A DNA stretch of 64,000 nucleotides from Serratia ficaria (GTDB lineage Bacteria > Pseudomonadota > Gammaproteobacteria > Enterobacterales > Enterobacteriaceae), in contig NZ_LT906479.1 in NCBI RefSeq assembly GCF_900187015.1, positions 1,488,001 through 1,552,000 of the forward strand, given 5' to 3'. Positions within the stretch are counted from its first letter, which is position 1, and each line of letters opens with the position of its first letter. Positions 33,790-42,405 of the stretch are shown here, in pieces. The notes beneath the pieces were generated by a model. That model worked only from the letters and a program-made list of their open reading frames with translations. It was not told where the DNA came from and did not search any database. Both the position numbers and the translations under genes were made by a program.

Positions 33790-33928
33790 TCGATAATTTA
33801 ATGTTAGACGCCGGTTCGACGCTTTGCAAGTATTTTTTTAATGCTCGTTAATTAATTTGTGCTATTTCGTCGTTCATCTCATGGGCTTTGCCCGGGTACC
33901 GTGGCGATGAATGACGCTTAACGCATTG

Positions 33929-34186
33929 TTATTTATAAATTACTGCGGTGCCATGCAGCTGGTTGTTGCCGCCTGCGCCGATGATGCGGAAGGATTTGGC
34001 TCCGGCTTGATCGGCTTTGGCCGCCAGGCCGGCTTCCAGCGAGGTGATATCAGAGGCGCCGCTGACGCTGATCACGCCCACTTTTTGCTGATCCTGCGGT
34101 TGGCTGTTGACCAGATCGGCGGCGAAGCTGCCGAAGGATGCGCCGGCAAGGGCGATGGCTGCCAGAGTTATTTTTAAGTTTTTCAT
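33929..34186 (-). CDS. DUF1471 (YdgH/BhsA/McbA) periplasmic protein, copy 2
   Basis: An 85-residue paralogue of the adjacent gene: signal peptide MKNLKITLAAIALAGASFG and domain DQQKVGVISVSGASDITSLEAGLAAKADQAGAKSFRI. It is divergent from the TetR gene at 34362 across 175 bases that contain TCGTTAA boxes, so it is likely repressed by that regulator. Copy 2 is probably the original and copy 1 the duplicate, because copy 2 retains the divergent regulator. The role is inferred as stress-related. Confidence 0.88.
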   Translation of the reverse strand: MKNLKITLAAIALAGASFGSFAADLVNSQPQDQQKVGVISVSGASDITSLEAGLAAKADQAGAKSFRIIGAGGNNQLHGTAVIYK

Positions 34187-34234
34187 GATGTTAATTCCTA
34201 TCCGATAAGGGTGATATGGCGTTTTGTCTGTCTG

Positions 34235-34317
34235 TCGTCAATATTTATTAACGATCGATAACTAAATGCTAATCGCTTCTCGACGGCGGCGCAATATTTT
34301 TTTATAATGATCGTTAA
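34235..34317. promoter_or_regulatory. Divergent promoter region of DUF1471 copy 2 and tetR with TCGTTAA boxes
   Basis: TCGTCAA (34235-34241) and TTAACGA (34248-34254) repeat the pair seen upstream of copy 1. TATAAT at 34303-34308 is a strong -10 for the TetR gene, and TCGTTAA (34311-34317) directly follows it, where a repressor would block initiation. This suggests autoregulation plus control of both DUF1471 genes. Confidence 0.55.
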
Positions 34318-34361
34318 TTTAATTTGTCAGCCCTGCTGCGGGGCGGGATAAGAGAGGGTCT

Positions 34362-35006
34362 ATGAGCATCGATGAAGAGGTCTGCGCCAAGAAAAGCCGC
34401 GGCAGACCGAAACAGTTTGATCGTGACCGTGCGTTGGAAAGCGCACTCGAACTGTTCTGGCGGCACGGTTATGAGTCCACCTCGTTGGCGGACCTGGTCG
34501 AAGTGACCGGCGCCAAGGCGCCCACTCTGTACGCCGAGTTCGGCAACAAGGAAGGGCTGTTCCGCGCGGCGGTCGAGCGCTACCTGCAAAAATACGCCAC
34601 CTGCACCAACCAGCTGTTGGAACAGGAGTTGCCGGTGGCGGAGATCGTCGAAGCCTACGTGCGCTCTTCCGCCGAGGTATTTACCGATCCGGACACCCCG
34701 TCCGGCTGCTTTATGGTGTGCGCCTCCGCTGCGCTGTCATCTTCCTCGGATGACGTCGCCCAAATGCTGCGCCGCAAACATCATGCGCAGGAAGCCAGCC
34801 TGAAGGACTGTTTTGACCGCAAGGTGCAGCAGGGGGAACTGTTGGCGAAAACCGATACCGCACTGCTGGCCAAATACATTATCTGCACCATAGAGGGTAT
34901 GTCGGTGCAGGCGCGCGAAGGGGCGGGGCGAGAGGATTTGCTGCGGCTGCTGGATGCGCTGATGCTGGTGTGGCCGCGTCTCAGCCAGATTGGCAATAAG
35001 GTATAA
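34362..35006 (+). CDS. TetR-family transcriptional regulator
   Basis: The 214-residue protein has an N-terminal TetR helix-turn-helix, RGRPKQFDRDRALESALELFW and TSLADLVEVTGAKAPTLYAEF, within residues 13-60, then a ligand-binding domain with DTPSGCFMVCASAAL, characteristic of the AcrR/YxaF-like TetR_C group. It faces away from DUF1471 copy 2. The TCGTTAA boxes in both promoter regions are its likely binding sites. The ligand is unknown. Confidence 0.88.
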   Translation: MSIDEEVCAKKSRGRPKQFDRDRALESALELFWRHGYESTSLADLVEVTGAKAPTLYAEFGNKEGLFRAAVERYLQKYATCTNQLLEQELPVAEIVEAYVRSSAEVFTDPDTPSGCFMVCASAALSSSSDDVAQMLRRKHHAQEASLKDCFDRKVQQGELLAKTDTALLAKYIICTIEGMSVQAREGAGREDLLRLLDALMLVWPRLSQIGNKV

Positions 35007-35016
35007 GTATCGGATG

Positions 35017-35036
35017 GGCCCGGCTTGCGCCGGGCC
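35017..35036. terminator. GC-rich hairpin after tetR
   Basis: GGCCCGGC (35017-35024) pairs with GCCGGGCC (35029-35036) around TTGC. It lies between the tetR stop and the end of the metQ remnant. No T-run is present, so its strength is uncertain. Confidence 0.5.
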
Positions 35037-35048
35037 GTGGGGCGGGGG

Positions 35049-35252
35049 TTACTGATTAACCGGGATCACCGCGCCCTGGTATTTCTGGCGGATAAAGTCC
35101 TGGATCGGTTTGGAGTGCAGCGCCTTCACCAACGCCACGATCTCCGGCTTGTTCACGTCCGCCCGCTGCACGGTGATGATGTTGGCGTTGTCCGGCAGAT
35201 CCTTCAGGCTTTTGTATTTTTTCGAGTAGATGCCGATCGGTTCGATATTAGC
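35049..35252 (-). pseudogene. Remnant of a MetQ/NlpA-family binding protein
   Basis: The minus strand encodes YSKKYKSLKDLPDNANI fused directly to ITVQRADVNKPEIVALVKA and ending YQGAVIPVNQ-stop. In intact MetQ proteins about 100 residues (the IPNDPTN to NPYVN segment) separate these pieces, and the N-terminal half and start codon are missing. This is an internally deleted and truncated gene. It begins exactly where the GNAT gene ends (stop at 35248-35250), so the deletion junction probably created that boundary. Confidence 0.75.
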
Positions 35253-35691
35253 GTTTTTCCAGCTTCATGTGCAGCAGCGGGAAAGGGTTGCCCTGGCCGT
35301 CCAGCGCCGAGCGGCCGGTGACCTCGAAACCGTAATGGCGATAAAAACCGCTGGCCTGCGGATTCTGCTCGTTAACGTCCAGCTGCAGTTCGTCGTGCAG
35401 CGTCTCCGCGTGCGCCAATAGCGCCCGGCCCACGCCCTTGCCGCGCTGTTCGGCGTCGATAAACAGCATCTCCACCTTGTTGCCGTCCAGTCCGATAAAG
35501 CCGCACGGATGCCCCGGCCGATCTTCGGCTACCCAGACGCTGACCGCCGGCAGGTAGTCGTTAAGCACCAGCGGGTACAGCTGGGCGATATTGTCTTCGG
35601 TGAGAAAGTGGTGGGTGGCGCGCACCGACCGCTGCCAGATCTCTGCCAGTTGCGCGTTGTCTTGCGCCGCGCGTGCTCTGATGGTAATCAT
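35248..35691 (-). CDS. GNAT acetyltransferase, YjaB-like
   Basis: The 147-residue protein matches the YjaB type: ELAEIWQRSV-like N-terminus (AQLAEIWQRSVRATHHFL), acetyl-CoA loop QRGKGVGRALL near 82-92, and NEQNPQASGFYRHYGFEVTGRS. YjaB binds acetyl-CoA, with an unclear substrate. Its stop codon lies at the junction with the metQ remnant, so a few C-terminal residues could differ from relatives. It is divergent from the DUF2236 gene. Confidence 0.83.
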   Translation of the reverse strand: MITIRARAAQDNAQLAEIWQRSVRATHHFLTEDNIAQLYPLVLNDYLPAVSVWVAEDRPGHPCGFIGLDGNKVEMLFIDAEQRGKGVGRALLAHAETLHDELQLDVNEQNPQASGFYRHYGFEVTGRSALDGQGNPFPLLHMKLEKR

Positions 35692-35867
35692 TGCAATGTC
35701 CGTTATTTAATGAATGCATAACCAATAAATTTAAGCCCGTCCCCGGCGTCTGGCAACGGCGAATTCGCCGCGCCGCCTGTCGCGGGTTCCCGTTCGGCGC
35801 CGGCCGGGCGATCGGGACCGCGGGCCGCGTGTTACACTGGCCCCGGGCGGTAAACGAGGTCAGGCAG

Positions 35868-36740
35868 ATGGAAGCGGTGCGCGCGGCGATTGAAAAACAG
35901 GTAATAGGCTTGACCGGGCTGGCGCTCGGCGGAGTGGACTTCGAAAATCCGCCGGGCGATCCCGGCCTGTTTGGCCCGCAGTCGGTCATCTGGCAAGTGC
36001 ACAATGATTTCACCTCGATGCTGTGCGGCGGCGTCAGCGCTTTGCTGCTGCAGATGCTGCACCCGCTGGCGCTGGCCGGGGTGTGGGATCACTCCAATTT
36101 TCGCGCAGACATGCTTGGCCGCCTGCGCCGCACCAGTCAGTTCGTCTCCGTCACCACCTTCGGGCCCACCGCCGAAGCCGAAAGGCTGATCGCCAAAGTC
36201 AAGGCCATACACCTGCGGGTCAATGGCGTCGGCAGCGACGGCACCCCCTATGCCGCCAGCGATCCCGACCTGCTCACCTGGGTGCACGTGGCGGAAAGCA
36301 GCCGCTTTTTGGCGAGCCATCTGCGCTACCGCAACCCGCAACTCTCCCGCGATTCGCAGGACCGGTATTACCGGGAGGCGGCGCGCATCGCCGCCGCGCT
36401 GGGCGCGCGCGATATCCCAACCTCCTGCGCGCAGGTGGAGGATTATCTGCAGCGGATGCGGCCGCAGCTGGCGTGCGATGCGCGTACGCGGGAAGTGGCG
36501 CGCATTCTGCTGGCCGCCCCGGCGCCCAGTGCGCTGGCGCGGCCTTTCGCCGCGCTGGTGATGCAGGCGGGGATCGATCTGCTGCCGCCCTGGGCGCAGC
36601 GGCAGTTTGATTTTCATCCCGGCGCGCTGCGGCGGCGGCTGGTGCGCACCGGCGTCGCCGGGGTCGGCAAAGTGCTGCGCGGGTCGATGCGCAACGGCTC
36701 TTATCAGCGCGCCCAGCGGCGAATTAGCCGCGCCTCCTGA
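35868..36740 (+). CDS. DUF2236/MpaB-family protein (oxygenase-like)
   Basis: The 290-residue protein contains FGPQSVIWQVHNDFTSMLCGGVSALLLQMLHPLALAGVWDHS and WVHVAESSRFLASHLRYRNP, typical of the DUF2236 family, to which the rubber oxygenase Lcp and MpaB belong. Conserved His residues (QMLHPLA and WVHVAES) may bind heme or act in catalysis. The ATG at 35868 is chosen; the open frame begins upstream but the extra 59 residues are not family-like. The function is unknown. Confidence 0.78.
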   Translation: MEAVRAAIEKQVIGLTGLALGGVDFENPPGDPGLFGPQSVIWQVHNDFTSMLCGGVSALLLQMLHPLALAGVWDHSNFRADMLGRLRRTSQFVSVTTFGPTAEAERLIAKVKAIHLRVNGVGSDGTPYAASDPDLLTWVHVAESSRFLASHLRYRNPQLSRDSQDRYYREAARIAAALGARDIPTSCAQVEDYLQRMRPQLACDARTREVARILLAAPAPSALARPFAALVMQAGIDLLPPWAQRQFDFHPGALRRRLVRTGVAGVGKVLRGSMRNGSYQRAQRRISRAS

Positions 36741-36913
36741 GCCGACGCGCACTATAGTTATTAGCAATAACCCAATGTTTCTCTCCGCTTACGGTCGCTT
36801 TTGAGACTTTTACGGGTGATTCGGCCAGTAATGCGCTTTACACTTGGGAAAAGCCAAATTCCATTTTAGCGCGCAGCACACTTTTGCCTGCGCCCTGACC
36901 CTATTGAGGTGAT

Positions 36914-38017
36914 ATGAACGAGTCATACGTACTTGCTGAAGTCAGTAATGAGAACCAGACGCTGGTCGCGGTGGTTCAGCAAGATCATCGGGCAGCTTAT
37001 TTCTATATCTACCCAACCGAAGAAACCGGCGAACGTTTTCAGGTGCGCGCCTGTTGGCTGCGCAACCTGGCCGCCGCGCCGCTGCAGGAAGATCGCGCCG
37101 CGCTGGAACAGGGCCAGCCGCCGATGCTGGCGGCCGAGTTTTGCCGCAACCTGGAGGGGGAAGCGCCGCTCAATCCCGAAGGATTGATGGTGGTGTGGAC
37201 CGAAAGCGACGACGGCGCCGCGCTGTGGTACTACGGCCAACTGTTGGCGGTGATCCCCGGCTGGAGCCTGTATATCGATCATTCGGTGTGCTATTCCGCC
37301 AGCTGCATCAAGGAAAGCCCGCTGGCTTATCCGCTCGGTTCGGCGTCCACCAATACCCAGTACGCGCTGGCGGAAAACACCCGTCAATTCTGGCGCAGCT
37401 GGCAGCGGGAAGAAGGCAACCCCTGGCCGAAAATGCAGAGCGACTATCAGGCGCGTTACGAACCGCATTTTGGTCCGTCGGTAAAATACTACGCCATCGA
37501 TCAGGGCAAATGGCCGCCGATGGCCATCACCCAGCATGAGCGCGACGGCATCTATTATTTCCTCACCATGGGCGTCAGCATTCGGCCGATGCCCTGGGTG
37601 GAAATCCTGTTCAACGACGACGCCTCGCGCTATCGCCGCATGGAAATGGGCATCGCCATCGACAGCCAGTATATGACCGAAGACAACGCGGTGCAGATGG
37701 CCAGCGCGCTGGCCGGCTTCGCGCATGCGCCCTGGGCCAGGCTGACCTGGTTCGGCGAGGGGCATACGCTGGAGTCCGAAGTGGCGCCGCTGGGCTACGC
37801 AGGCTATGTGTTATCGTCGTCGTTTTACCCGTACCACGAGCATCTGACGCTGCCGAAGCAGTATGGCGACCCGGTGAATATCTTTTGGGCCAGCCCGGTG
37901 TTCGAAGCCGAACGCCAGCTGGCGCAGGCCACGCCGAACGGCGGGCACGATCTGATCGGCAAGCTGCGCGAACAGGGCGTCGATCATATCTTCCGCCCGC
38001 GGCAGCCGGTATGCTGA
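36914..38017 (+). CDS. Suppressor-of-fused (SUFU)-domain protein
   Basis: A 367-residue cytoplasmic protein. The C-terminal half (about 165-360) resembles the bacterial suppressor-of-fused domain: WPPMAITQHERDGIYYFLTMGVSIRPMPWVE and YRRMEMGIAID. The N-terminal part is not recognised. Bacterial SUFU-domain proteins often occur as immunity proteins of polymorphic toxins, but no toxin or secretion gene is near this one, so a housekeeping role is equally likely. AGGTGAT precedes the start. Confidence 0.65.
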   Translation: MNESYVLAEVSNENQTLVAVVQQDHRAAYFYIYPTEETGERFQVRACWLRNLAAAPLQEDRAALEQGQPPMLAAEFCRNLEGEAPLNPEGLMVVWTESDDGAALWYYGQLLAVIPGWSLYIDHSVCYSASCIKESPLAYPLGSASTNTQYALAENTRQFWRSWQREEGNPWPKMQSDYQARYEPHFGPSVKYYAIDQGKWPPMAITQHERDGIYYFLTMGVSIRPMPWVEILFNDDASRYRRMEMGIAIDSQYMTEDNAVQMASALAGFAHAPWARLTWFGEGHTLESEVAPLGYAGYVLSSSFYPYHEHLTLPKQYGDPVNIFWASPVFEAERQLAQATPNGGHDLIGKLREQGVDHIFRPRQPVC

Positions 38018-38044
38018 AGCGGTCTTTTTAAGCGAGGAAACGTC

Positions 38045-38572
38045 ATGAAGTCAGCGCTGTTGGTCATCGATGTGCAAGAGGGATTGTTCACGCCACCGCC
38101 GGCGGACGCCGGGGCGGTGGTGGAGCGTATCAATCGGCTGAGCGCCGGCGCCCGCAAGGCCGGCGCGCCGGTGATTTTCATTCAGCACCAAACCGCGCAC
38201 CAAGAGCTGCCTCACGGCAGCGACGCCTGGCGGCTGCACGCCGGTCTGCAGGTGGAGGAGGGCGATCATCGGGTGGAGAAAACCACGCCGGATTCGTTCC
38301 TGCGCACCCGCCTCGGGCCGCTGCTGATCGCCAACGGCGTCTCTCGGCTGGTGATCTGCGGCTACTCCACCGAGTTTTGCGTCGATACCACCACCCGCCG
38401 CGCCGCCGGTCTCGGCTACCCGGTCACGCTGGCGGCGGACGCCCACACCAGCCACGACAAGCCGCACGCCAGCGGCCGGCAGATCCGCGAGCACCATAAC
38501 GCCACGCTGTCGAACATCGAGAGCTTCGGCGTGGCGATCAATGCGCTGCCGACGGCGGACGTCCGCTTCTGA
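38045..38572 (+). CDS. Isochorismatase-family cysteine hydrolase
   Basis: The 175-residue enzyme shows the catalytic triad of the family: Asp9 in LLVIDVQEG, Lys79 in RVEKTTPDSF and Cys112 in GYSTEFCVDTTTRRA. Members hydrolyse vinyl ethers or amides such as nicotinamide, ureidoacrylate or N-carbamoylsarcosine. It follows the SUFU-domain gene by 27 bases, so it may be co-transcribed. The substrate is not evident. Confidence 0.85.
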   Translation: MKSALLVIDVQEGLFTPPPADAGAVVERINRLSAGARKAGAPVIFIQHQTAHQELPHGSDAWRLHAGLQVEEGDHRVEKTTPDSFLRTRLGPLLIANGVSRLVICGYSTEFCVDTTTRRAAGLGYPVTLAADAHTSHDKPHASGRQIREHHNATLSNIESFGVAINALPTADVRF

Positions 38573-38576
38573 CGCC

Positions 38577-38607
38577 GACGGGCCCGGCTTGCCGGGCCCG
38601 TCGCTTT
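38577..38607 (+). terminator. Terminator after the isochorismatase-family gene
   Basis: GACGGGCCCGGC (38577-38588) and GCCGGGCCCGTC (38591-38602) form a perfect 12-bp stem followed by GCTTT. It ends the plus-strand gene and faces the convergent dehydrogenase end at 38606. Confidence 0.7.
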
Positions 38608-39481
38608 ACGCCAGTCCCGCTCTTCGCGCCGCCACCTTGGCCAGCGCCGCCCAGTCCAAATCCGCATCGCCCTGCGCCATCGCGTCGAGGAAGTTATCCT
38701 TCAGCACGCCGGCGAACGGCATCGGCGTATGGCTATTGGCGCCGGCTTCCAGCGCCAGCCCGACATCCTTCAACCCCAGCGCCAGTTTAAAACCGGCCGG
38801 CGAATATCGCTCCGCGGCGATCAGCGCGCCGTAGCCCTGGTAGGCCGGCGAGGCGAAGGCGGTGCTGGTCAGCATCTGCAGGTAGTCGGCGCTGGAAACC
38901 CCGTAGTTGCGCACCAGCGCGCTGCCCTCCGCCATGGCCTCGATGGCGCTGGCCAGCGTGAAATTGGTGGCGATCTTGACGATGTTGGCCTGTTCGGGGC
39001 GCTCGCCGAAATGCCAGGTTTGCTGGCCGAGCGCGTCGAACAGCGGCTGCACCTGCGCCAGCAGCCGCGCATCGCCGGCCGCCAGGATGTTCAGCTTGCC
39101 GGCGGCGGCCACGTCGACCCGGCCGAGCACCGGCGCGGCGACGTAGCCGACGCCGCGCTCCTGGTGTTGGGCCGCCAGCCGCCTGGCCAGCTCGACGGAG
39201 ACCGTCGCCATATTGATGTGGGTGGTCCCCGGCCTGAGCCGCTGCAGCAGCCCGCTGTCCACCACCACCTGCTGGGTGGCGGCGTCGTTGGCCAGCATGG
39301 TGATCAGCACCTCCACCTCGGCCAGCTCTTCGGGCCGCTGCGCCTGCAGTGCGCCGGCGGCGACCAGCGGTTGCGCCGCCTGCGGCGAACGGTTCCACAC
39401 CTTCAGCGCAAAGCCCGCCCGCAACAGGTTGGCCGCCATGGCGCTGCCCATCCCTCCCAATCCGGCAAATCCGATCTTCAT
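38606..39481 (-). CDS. NAD(P)-dependent beta-hydroxyacid dehydrogenase
   Basis: The 291-residue protein starts MKIGFAGLGGMGSAMAANLL, the Rossmann motif of the 3-hydroxyisobutyrate/tartronate-semialdehyde dehydrogenase family. It continues with YVAAPVLGRVDVAAAGKL (substrate loop) and the catalytic Lys region NIVKIATNFTLASAIEAMAE. The ATG at 39481 follows AAGGAAC and starts the Rossmann fold; an upstream extension of 11 codons is rejected. Glyoxylate reductase or GLYR-like activity is also possible. Confidence 0.85.
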   Translation of the reverse strand: MKIGFAGLGGMGSAMAANLLRAGFALKVWNRSPQAAQPLVAAGALQAQRPEELAEVEVLITMLANDAATQQVVVDSGLLQRLRPGTTHINMATVSVELARRLAAQHQERGVGYVAAPVLGRVDVAAAGKLNILAAGDARLLAQVQPLFDALGQQTWHFGERPEQANIVKIATNFTLASAIEAMAEGSALVRNYGVSSADYLQMLTSTAFASPAYQGYGALIAAERYSPAGFKLALGLKDVGLALEAGANSHTPMPFAGVLKDNFLDAMAQGDADLDWAALAKVAARRAGLA

Positions 39482-39583
39482 CACGCGTTCCTTTTTCAGG
39501 TTGAGTCCCTTCACCCTAGCGCGCCGGGCCAGGAACGCCAGCGCCGGAATGTAACGCTTTCTTAACCGACTCGGGCGCCACCG

Positions 39584-39611
39584 TTGACATCATTATCGAT
39601 TGGGGTATACC
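39584..39611 (+). promoter_or_regulatory. Sigma-70 promoter of the trpS2 leader
   Basis: TTGACA (39584-39589) and TATACC (39606-39611) are 16 bases apart. A transcript from here would start only a few bases before the leader ATG at 39620, so the leader peptide would be made from a very short or leaderless 5' end, or another promoter is used. Confidence 0.55.
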
Positions 39612-39619
39612 TTAGTCGC

Positions 39620-39673
39620 ATGAATACGCCCCTGCTTTCCCTCCATAGCCAGTCATGGTGGCGCCTCTACTGA
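39620..39673 (+). CDS. Trp leader peptide upstream of trpS2
   Basis: A 17-codon ORF encodes MNTPLLSLHSQSWWRLY. The tandem Trp codons at 39656-39661, followed by stop and three alternative pairing segments, give the design of trpL. The peptide would stall ribosomes when charged tRNA-Trp is scarce. A clear Shine-Dalgarno sequence is not visible. Confidence 0.8.
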   Translation: MNTPLLSLHSQSWWRLY

Positions 39674-39729
39674 GGCGGCACGGGTATTCACATCTATTTT
39701 CAATGCCGCCGGTTCGGGCGGCATTTTTT
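39662..39729 (+). terminator. Trp-responsive transcription attenuator of trpS2
   Basis: Segment 1 (39662-39667) pairs with segment 2 (39672-39677). GGCGGCA in segment 2 (39674-39680) can instead pair perfectly with TGCCGCC of segment 3 (antiterminator). Segment 3 (39702-39710) pairs with segment 4 (39717-39725), followed by TTTTTT, as the terminator. The Trp codons lie at the base of the 1:2 stem. This is the complete logic of a trp-type attenuator. Confidence 0.85.
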
Positions 39730-39739
39730 ATTGCGTTGA

Positions 39740-40780
<1,041 letters not shown>

Positions 40781-40783
40781 ACG

Positions 40784-40807
40784 CCGCTCCCGCCAAGCGG
40801 GGAGCGG
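40784..40807. terminator. Inverted repeat between trpS2 and lgoT
   Basis: CCGCTCCC (40784-40791) pairs with GGGAGCGG (40800-40807). It lies between convergent stops. No T-run follows on either side, so efficiency is uncertain. Confidence 0.5.
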
Positions 40808-40821
40808 GCCTTGGGGGAGCG

Positions 40822-42180
40822 TCAGGCTGCGCCGTCGACGATCGGGTGTTTGACCACGAAGACATACGACAGCGCGCCGATGACGGTGAAGCATGCGCAC
40901 AGGGTCAGCGCCAGGCTGAAGGAGTGGGTGGTATCCAGGATCCAACCGGTGATCACCGGCGCGAACGAGGCGAAGATAAAGCTGGCGAAGTTCTGGATGC
41001 TGCCCACCGACGCGGTCATGCGCGAGGTCACCGCGACGTGGATCAGCCCCCAGCAGGAGGTGCCGGCAAAGTGGATGCAGAACAGCGCCATGCCGATCAA
41101 CAGCACCGCGCTGTAGGTGGTGGTCGCCTGTGGGACCACGGCGGTAAAGGAGGCCGAGAGCAGCATGCCGGCCACGATGCAGATCTTGCGGCTTTTCAGC
41201 GGCGCCATGCCGCGGCGCACCAGAAAGTCGGTCACGAAGCCGTTCGACAGCATGCCGGCGGCGCCGAACAGGAACGGAATGGCGCTCATCAGGCCGGTGC
41301 TTTTCAGGTCCAGGTGGTAGGTGGTCTGCAGGTAGCCGGGCAGCCAGGCCAGATACAGCCAGGCGGTGTAATTGATGCCGCTGAAGCCGATCATCATGCC
41401 CCACATGGTGCGGTTTTTGAACAGCGCGCGCCACTCGCGGAAGTTCATCGGCTCCGGCCGCGCGCTGACGCTGCCGGCGTTCAAATAGGCCTGTTCCTGG
41501 GCGCTCAGGCTAACGTCCCGGCGGTTGCGGTACAGCATGTACCAGCCGATCGACAGCGCTATCCCCAGCACGCCGATGGTGATGAACATGCCGCGCCAGC
41601 CGAAGACCAGCATCATGGCGGTGAGGATTGGCGGGCTGATCGCCAGCCCGATGGTGGAGGCGGCATTGAAAATCCCCATCGGCATGCCGCGATCCTTGAT
41701 GTTGAACCAGTCGTTGATCACCTTCACGCCGCAGGGGTTCATCGGCGCTTCGCCGATCCCCAGGCCGATGCGCACCCAGATGAACTGGGTGAAGTTGTGG
41801 ATCATGCCGGACAGCGTCTGGAATACCGACCAGACGAACATGCCCAAGCCCAGCATGATGCGCGGTCCCTTGCGATCCAGCAGCGGCCCGCAGGGCAGTT
41901 GGGCGATGCCGTAGGCCAATGAGAACGCCGACAGCAGCAGGCCGATCTCGGTGCCGCTCAGGCCCATTTCCTCACGAATGGTGGAGTTCGCCACTGAGAG
42001 CGAGCTGCGGTCCAGAAAGTTAATTATTGCCGCCATAAATAACAGCAGCATGGCCGTGGTTTGAATTTTCTTTATTTTCGCCGAGCGGACCAGCATGCCG
42101 GCCGGCGGCATCGGGATCGGGCCGGCCGAATAAGGATCGGCCGCTTCTTTTCCGCGGTTAATGGCGCGACTTCTTTCCAT
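40822..42180 (-). CDS. lgoT: L-galactonate transporter LgoT
   Basis: A 452-residue MFS carrier of the anion:cation symporter type. It contains IKKIQTTAMLLLFMAAIIN, LDRSSLSVANSTIREEMGLS, PMNPCGVKVINDWFNIKDRG and SCWGLIHVAVTSRMTASVGS, near-identical in pattern to YjjL/LgoT. It imports L-galactonate across the inner membrane. AGGACAAG precedes the ATG at 42180. It lies downstream of lgoR on the same strand, with a 38-bp palindrome in the gap. Confidence 0.92.
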   Translation of the reverse strand: MERSRAINRGKEAADPYSAGPIPMPPAGMLVRSAKIKKIQTTAMLLLFMAAIINFLDRSSLSVANSTIREEMGLSGTEIGLLLSAFSLAYGIAQLPCGPLLDRKGPRIMLGLGMFVWSVFQTLSGMIHNFTQFIWVRIGLGIGEAPMNPCGVKVINDWFNIKDRGMPMGIFNAASTIGLAISPPILTAMMLVFGWRGMFITIGVLGIALSIGWYMLYRNRRDVSLSAQEQAYLNAGSVSARPEPMNFREWRALFKNRTMWGMMIGFSGINYTAWLYLAWLPGYLQTTYHLDLKSTGLMSAIPFLFGAAGMLSNGFVTDFLVRRGMAPLKSRKICIVAGMLLSASFTAVVPQATTTYSAVLLIGMALFCIHFAGTSCWGLIHVAVTSRMTASVGSIQNFASFIFASFAPVITGWILDTTHSFSLALTLCACFTVIGALSYVFVVKHPIVDGAA

Positions 42181-42365
42181 CTTGTCCTCCAGAATTTCGC
42201 ATTAATAATATTTATTATTCCGGGTATTCCCCTGGACGGTGTGTTGACGAGGGCAGTAGCAGGTGTTCGGCAGTAAGCCTAGATGGCGAAATATATTGGC
42301 TGGCGGTTTTGTCGCGGTTCCGTGCGGCGGCCGGTATTTTGCTGCTCTTTATCGGTTTTAAATGA

Positions 42366-42403
42366 CGCAGGGGTGTTTTTTATCGATAAAAAACACCCCT
42401 GCG
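42366..42403. promoter_or_regulatory. Perfect 38-bp palindrome between lgoR and lgoT
   Basis: An 18-base arm starting CGCAGGGGTG (42366-42383) pairs with its exact inverse (42386-42403) around CG. The arm contains GGGTGTTTTTTATC (42371-42384), which recurs at 43322-43335 beside the lgoR/lgoD promoters. It may be an LgoR operator, or a terminator hairpin for lgoR because it lies directly after its stop. Confidence 0.6.
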
Positions 42404-42405
42404 GC

